Shown: positions 41,377 to 44,434 of the stretch, in pieces
Numbering within the stretch: the stretch's first letter is position 1
How the letters are laid out: every line of letters begins with the position of its first letter
Assembly (NCBI GenBank): GCA_052315315.1
Contig: JBLSDE010000010.1
Span: forward strand, 1-44,434
Length of the DNA: 44,434 nucleotides
Direction: 5' to 3'
Origin: Cuniculiplasma sp052315315
Lineage (GTDB): Archaea > Thermoplasmatota > Thermoplasmata > Thermoplasmatales > Thermoplasmataceae
Translations under genes and position numbers: made by a program
Notes under the pieces: generated by a model
The model's input: the letters and a program-made list of their open reading frames with translations, nothing else
Told to the model about the DNA's origin: nothing
Database searches by the model: none

Positions 41377-42908
41377 GTGTCAATCCATTTAATGATTTGG
41401 ATTATGCGTTGTTCTTTGCCGTAGTGATTATTGCCCTGTTTATTGGATTCATTGCATACCTGTGGCGTAAACCAAAGACAATGGAAGATATTCAGGAGTG
41501 GGGTCTTGGAGGAAGAAGGTTTGGAACAGTTGTTATTTGGTTTCTGCTTGGTGGTGATCTCTATACTGCCTACACACTGATTGCAGTTCCGGGCTTGGCC
41601 GCATCATCCGGTGCCCTGGCAATGTTTGCCATAACCTATGGTATAATGATATACCCAATAGTTTATGCCACAATGCCCAGACTCTATAACGTATCAAAGA
41701 AAAGGGGTTACATAACTTCATCAGACTATGTGAAAGATCGATTCGATTCGAGACTTCTGGCTATGCTTATAGGTCTGACTGGTGTTGTTGCCGAACTCCC
41801 ATACATTGCGCTTCAAATCGTATCAATTTCATTTGTTCTCAGAGCCATGTTCCTTCCCGCTACCATAACTCTCATATTCGCATTCGCTCTTGTTGCCATC
41901 TTTACCTTTGTAAGCGGTCTTAGAGGTCCGGCACTCACTGCTATACTCAAGGATGCAATTATATGGATTGCCGTAATAGCTATAGTAATATATATCCCGT
42001 ACAAACTTGGAGGTTTCCAGCCAATTTTCGCAGACGCTTCAAAATATTTTGCAGAATCACCCAACGCCTCCGCCTCAACGCCTCTATTTGAATCTTCAAC
42101 CCTCGGCCTGGGATATACAACACTTGCCCTTGGTTCGGCACTTGCACTTTTCCTTTATCCTCACGGAGTCACAGGAACCCTTGGTTCAAAGGATACAAAG
42201 ACAATAAAGAGAAATGCATCACTACTGCCTCTTTATAACATTCTCCTTCTAATGGTTGCAATTCTGGGAATTGCTGCTGTTGTTGTAAATAATGGTGTGT
42301 TTTCGGCCAGTAATTCATCCTTTGCAATTCCTGATCTGATAAAGGCAGAATTTCCGACACTGTTCACATCCTTTGCATATGCTGCAATAGTCGTTGGAAG
42401 TGTCGTGCCTGCATCCATCATGGCAATTGCCTCAGCAAACCTTTTGACAAGAAACGTTTACCTCGAGTACATAAATCCAAACGCATCCTCAAAAACACAA
42501 TCATGGTTGTCCAGGGTACTGGTTCTTGTGGTAATAGCAGCTTCTCTGGCATTCTCTCTAATAAAGGTTGCCAGTGGAGATATAGTATTCCTTCAGACTC
42601 TTGGGGGTGCAATAGTTCTTCAAACCCTTCCGGCCATATACATATCCCTGTACACAAGAAAAATGAGCAAGTACTCCGTTGGACTGGGCTGGCTGGCAGG
42701 AATTATTGCGATCATTTACGGGCAGTACCTCATAAACTTCTCAGGAAAGGCGTTTATGCCCGCCCTCTATGACTTCATGTATGTGGGTATATTCGGCCTG
42801 CTTGTAAATATCCTTGTGATACTCATAATACATGGAATATCCATGGCAATGGGTAAGGTCAAGGACGAGGGAATTATTGACAATCAGGAATTCCTGATGG
42901 ATCAGTAA
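41373..42908 (+). CDS. Sodium:solute symporter (SSS) family transporter
   Basis: 511 residues with about 13 hydrophobic helices. 'WGLGGRRFGTVVIWFLLGGD' region (about 43-62) and 'LIGLTGVVAELPYIALQIVS' (about 130-150) are typical of SSS proteins, as is 'FLYPHGVTGTLGSKDTKTIKRNA' (about 258-280). The nearest known archaeal relatives transport monocarboxylates, amino acids or similar organic solutes; in an acidophile the coupling ion may be H+. The substrate is not decidable here. Operon partner of DUF3311. Confidence 0.9.
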   Translation: MSVNPFNDLDYALFFAVVIIALFIGFIAYLWRKPKTMEDIQEWGLGGRRFGTVVIWFLLGGDLYTAYTLIAVPGLAASSGALAMFAITYGIMIYPIVYATMPRLYNVSKKRGYITSSDYVKDRFDSRLLAMLIGLTGVVAELPYIALQIVSISFVLRAMFLPATITLIFAFALVAIFTFVSGLRGPALTAILKDAIIWIAVIAIVIYIPYKLGGFQPIFADASKYFAESPNASASTPLFESSTLGLGYTTLALGSALALFLYPHGVTGTLGSKDTKTIKRNASLLPLYNILLLMVAILGIAAVVVNNGVFSASNSSFAIPDLIKAEFPTLFTSFAYAAIVVGSVVPASIMAIASANLLTRNVYLEYINPNASSKTQSWLSRVLVLVVIAASLAFSLIKVASGDIVFLQTLGGAIVLQTLPAIYISLYTRKMSKYSVGLGWLAGIIAIIYGQYLINFSGKAFMPALYDFMYVGIFGLLVNILVILIIHGISMAMGKVKDEGIIDNQEFLMDQ

Positions 42909-42955
42909 AAACCAATTTTTTAATTTATTAGAAAATTTTTTAATATTTTATTCTT
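42909..42955 (+). terminator. Oligo-T terminator after the symporter gene
   Basis: Directly after the stop come CAATTTTTTAATTT, GAAAATTTTTTAATATTTTATTC: several T runs of five to six, the usual archaeal termination signal. Confidence 0.55.
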
Positions 42956-43242
42956 CCCAAGAAAGCAAATTTTAATTAACATATCTAAAAATAAACTACA
43001 CACTTTCAGATCTACCCTTGTAAGAGGTTAGATGTAATGAAAAAAAGTTCTTCAAGCCAAGCTGACATTACGGTGCCAGCGTGAGGGTAGGTGAGGGAGC
43101 GGAGATTATTCTTTACCTATGATATCGAATCTTAGATTTGTTTCCCTTCGATTCGAATATGACGCCATAATGGTGAATAGAAGCATGTCGAAATATTTCC
43201 ATTTAGACAAACAGCAACCACCTCGCGGTTACCCTAATCCAC
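42956..43242. other. Intergenic stretch with a GC-richer patch
   Basis: No open frame of useful length on either strand. Around 43060-43110 the composition becomes clearly GC-richer than the AT-rich flanks (GTGCCAGCGTGAGGGTAGG). It may be left from a transposable element but I cannot name it. A small inverted repeat AATCT-T-AGATT lies near 43130. Confidence 0.35.
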
Positions 43243-43975
43243 ATGGGCTTGGATATACTTGAACGTACCTTTGTAAACGCCGATCAAGATTTGTGCAAAA
43301 TCGTTTGGATAAAATTGATCCCCCATTTAATTTTTTACACATTCTTTCATCCATTATTGAATTGATATGATCACTAAGGAATATTTCAAATTCCATTGAG
43401 AATCAAATTTCAGCAATGGTTACTGGCAACAAAGTTGTTCAAAGATAAGGACAATTCCAGGAACAATGTGTATTCCTTATCTGTGATCGTCTCAGAGACA
43501 GATGGCATATCAGGTCAGTTCAAAAGAAAAACTTGAATTCAATGCCAATTTAACACTAAAACAGGCTCAATCAGGGAATAGTAATAAAAAGGGCCATATA
43601 AGGAAGAGAGGATCATCCATATTGGGATTTGTAATGATCAACCCCGCAAACAGTACCATAAAATATTCGAAGAGAATGAAATCGAAATGGCTGAGTATGG
43701 TATGGAGGACAGTAGAGAAGAGGAGTATTTTTCTATAGGAAATTTAGCCCTTAAAAACATGTATTGGAAGATGAAGAAGACGTGGTTTTCATTAATGATA
43801 AATATTCCTTGACCTAACCAAAGATAAGGTCAATGCATGAAAGGGTTGAAAGGAAATCTGATGTGAAAGATATGGTAAAGGCTACCGAATTAATAAGGAA
43901 AATAAGAGAAGAGAAAGATCAGGAGAACTTTTTTCATAAGAGAATTATGAAGGAATCACTAAGGAATAATAACAC
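43243..43975 (+). pseudogene. Decayed IS110-family transposase
   Basis: Fragments in different frames follow the order of an IS110/IS116/IS902 transposase: 'MGLDILERTFV' (43243, the N-terminal D of the RuvC-like DEDD site), 'IENQISAMVTGNKVVQ' (about 43396-43443), 'NVYSLSVIVSETDGIS' (about 43465-43512), then in another frame 'SSKEKLEFNANLTLKQAQSG' and 'KKGHIRKRGSSILGFVMINPA' region (43515-43640), the conserved G-x-I-x-K-R-G-x-x-x-x-R stretch of the C-terminal domain. Frameshifts at about 43444 and 43510, and a large deletion in the first half, show it is dead. The 3' end is approximate. Confidence 0.8.
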
Positions 43976-44154
43976 GAAAAGAAATATATATACAAGTGTT
44001 ATAAATATATAAACAAACGCAAGAGATTACTCGGAGCAGCTGTCGTTTTATTGCTCCTTATGTTTCCAGAGATATCTATTCAGTGTTCAATTGTATCCCA
44101 AGTAAACATAACCATGCATTCTCTGTGTCGGATCAAATCTGAAAGGGAAATTAC

Positions 44155-44434
44155 ATGATTCAGAATCCTTCAAACATTTCAGATAATTTATTTAACCTAT
44201 TCAATTCATGGCTTATGAACAGGGAACACTCTGATACCATCTTTGAAAGAAAGGACATTAATTCAATAATTTCCGAAAATTCACTGGTTGAACTGTTGTT
44301 TCCAAAATTCCTTGAGAAAAATCCTTCAGCCATAAGTATGATCAACAAGATTACCAATATGGAAAAGATCAGATTCAGAAAGGAAAACAGGGAAGCAGGA
44401 CTCAAATTTATCAATTACATAAGAGAGCATCCTA
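44155..44434 (+). CDS. Unrecognised protein, N-terminal part, runs off the window
   Basis: From the ATG at 44155 the frame is open to the window edge (93 codons, no stop). GAAAGGG lies 5 nt before the ATG as ribosome binding site. The visible part is soluble, rich in Asn, Ile, Glu and Lys, probably helical, with 'SLVELLFPKFLEKNPSA' and 'FRKENREAGLKFINYI'. I do not recognise the family. It is probably a real gene because the composition matches neighbouring genes and the codons keep AGA/AGG arginine use; the rest of the gene is needed to name it. It lies 180 nt after the IS110 remnant. Confidence 0.55.
   Translation, partial: MIQNPSNISDNLFNLFNSWLMNREHSDTIFERKDINSIISENSLVELLFPKFLEKNPSAISMINKITNMEKIRFRKENREAGLKFINYIREHP

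Noticed and set aside
43060..43110. GC-richer patch considered as the end of a TnpB/IS200-605 element with a guide RNA
   Set aside because: No TnpB zinc finger or catalytic motif can be found in any frame nearby, so there is no support beyond composition.
44160..44414. An 84-codon minus-strand frame at the right edge
   Set aside because: It lies opposite the frame starting at 44155, which has a ribosome binding site and a more normal protein composition; the minus frame is a hydrophobic shadow.
1..44434. CRISPR arrays, toxin-antitoxin pairs, restriction-modification or other defence systems
   Set aside because: No regularly spaced direct repeats and no Cas, nuclease, methylase or toxin motifs were seen in any frame.

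Overview
The window looks like chromosome of an acidophilic, cell-wall-poor euryarchaeon of the Thermoplasmatales (Thermoplasma/Ferroplasma/Cuniculiplasma kind). The reasons are: archaeal-type ribosomal proteins and initiation factors; moderate-to-low GC with AGA/AGG arginine codons; a triosephosphate isomerase and a trehalose-6-phosphate phosphatase that resemble, from memory, the Thermoplasma acidophilum proteins; a plasma-membrane H+-ATPase of the P-type; and a ribosomal cluster without L34e and L14e. The exact genus cannot be fixed from the sequence alone.

Layout. 1-2010: two different dead DDE transposases (stops and frameshifts). 2164-10027: accessory/surface region with a LigB-type dioxygenase, a secreted sequon-rich protein, a three-gene minus-strand ABC cluster (anchored exoprotein, permease, ATPase), a divergent lipid-linked-sugar-type flippase, then tpiA overlapping a membrane-protein gene. 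10079-10153: tRNA-Gly(UCC). 10557-10748: a small DUF1059 protein. 11107-27952: one long co-directional array, the archaeal S10/spc super-operon: L3, L4, L23, L2, S19, L22, S3, L29, aIF1/SUI1, RNase P Rpp29, S17, L14, L24, S4e, L5, S14, S8, L6, L32e, L19e, L18, S5, L30, L15, SecY, adenylate kinase, a DUF106 YidC-like protein, cytidylate kinase, Cbf5/TruB and a short Nop5. Most junctions are 1-4 nt overlaps, some 14-47 nt.

29748-27943 (minus): LSm, L37e and PurF, tightly overlapping. 30066-32240 (plus): L44e, S27e, aIF2-alpha, Nop10 and a PAC2-family protein, a second translation/RNA-modification operon. 34820-32457 (minus): P-type H+-ATPase. 35055-38787 (plus): topoisomerase VI B and A subunits and a nitrilase-family amidase. 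40809-38792 (minus): OtsA and OtsB for trehalose. 41161-42908 (plus): DUF3311 plus an SSS-family symporter. 43243-43975: a decayed IS110-family element, then the 5' part of an unrecognised gene running off the right edge.

The core genes form the machinery that makes ribosomes (r-proteins, Cbf5, Nop10, Nop5, LSm, RNase P subunit), starts translation (aIF1, aIF2-alpha) and inserts proteins into the membrane (SecY, DUF106). First genes of transcription units mostly have a TATA-like box about 23-32 nt before the start codon (leaderless pattern), while internal genes have GGTGA-type ribosome binding sites. No convincing new defence or mobile system is present. The points most worth a second look are topoisomerase VI in a lineage reported to lack it, a SecY with a two-helix N-terminal extension, unusual long overlaps (S3/L29, L37e/PurF, OtsA/OtsB), the upstream mini-ORF/palindrome in the ribosomal leader, and the uncharacterised surface gene cluster.
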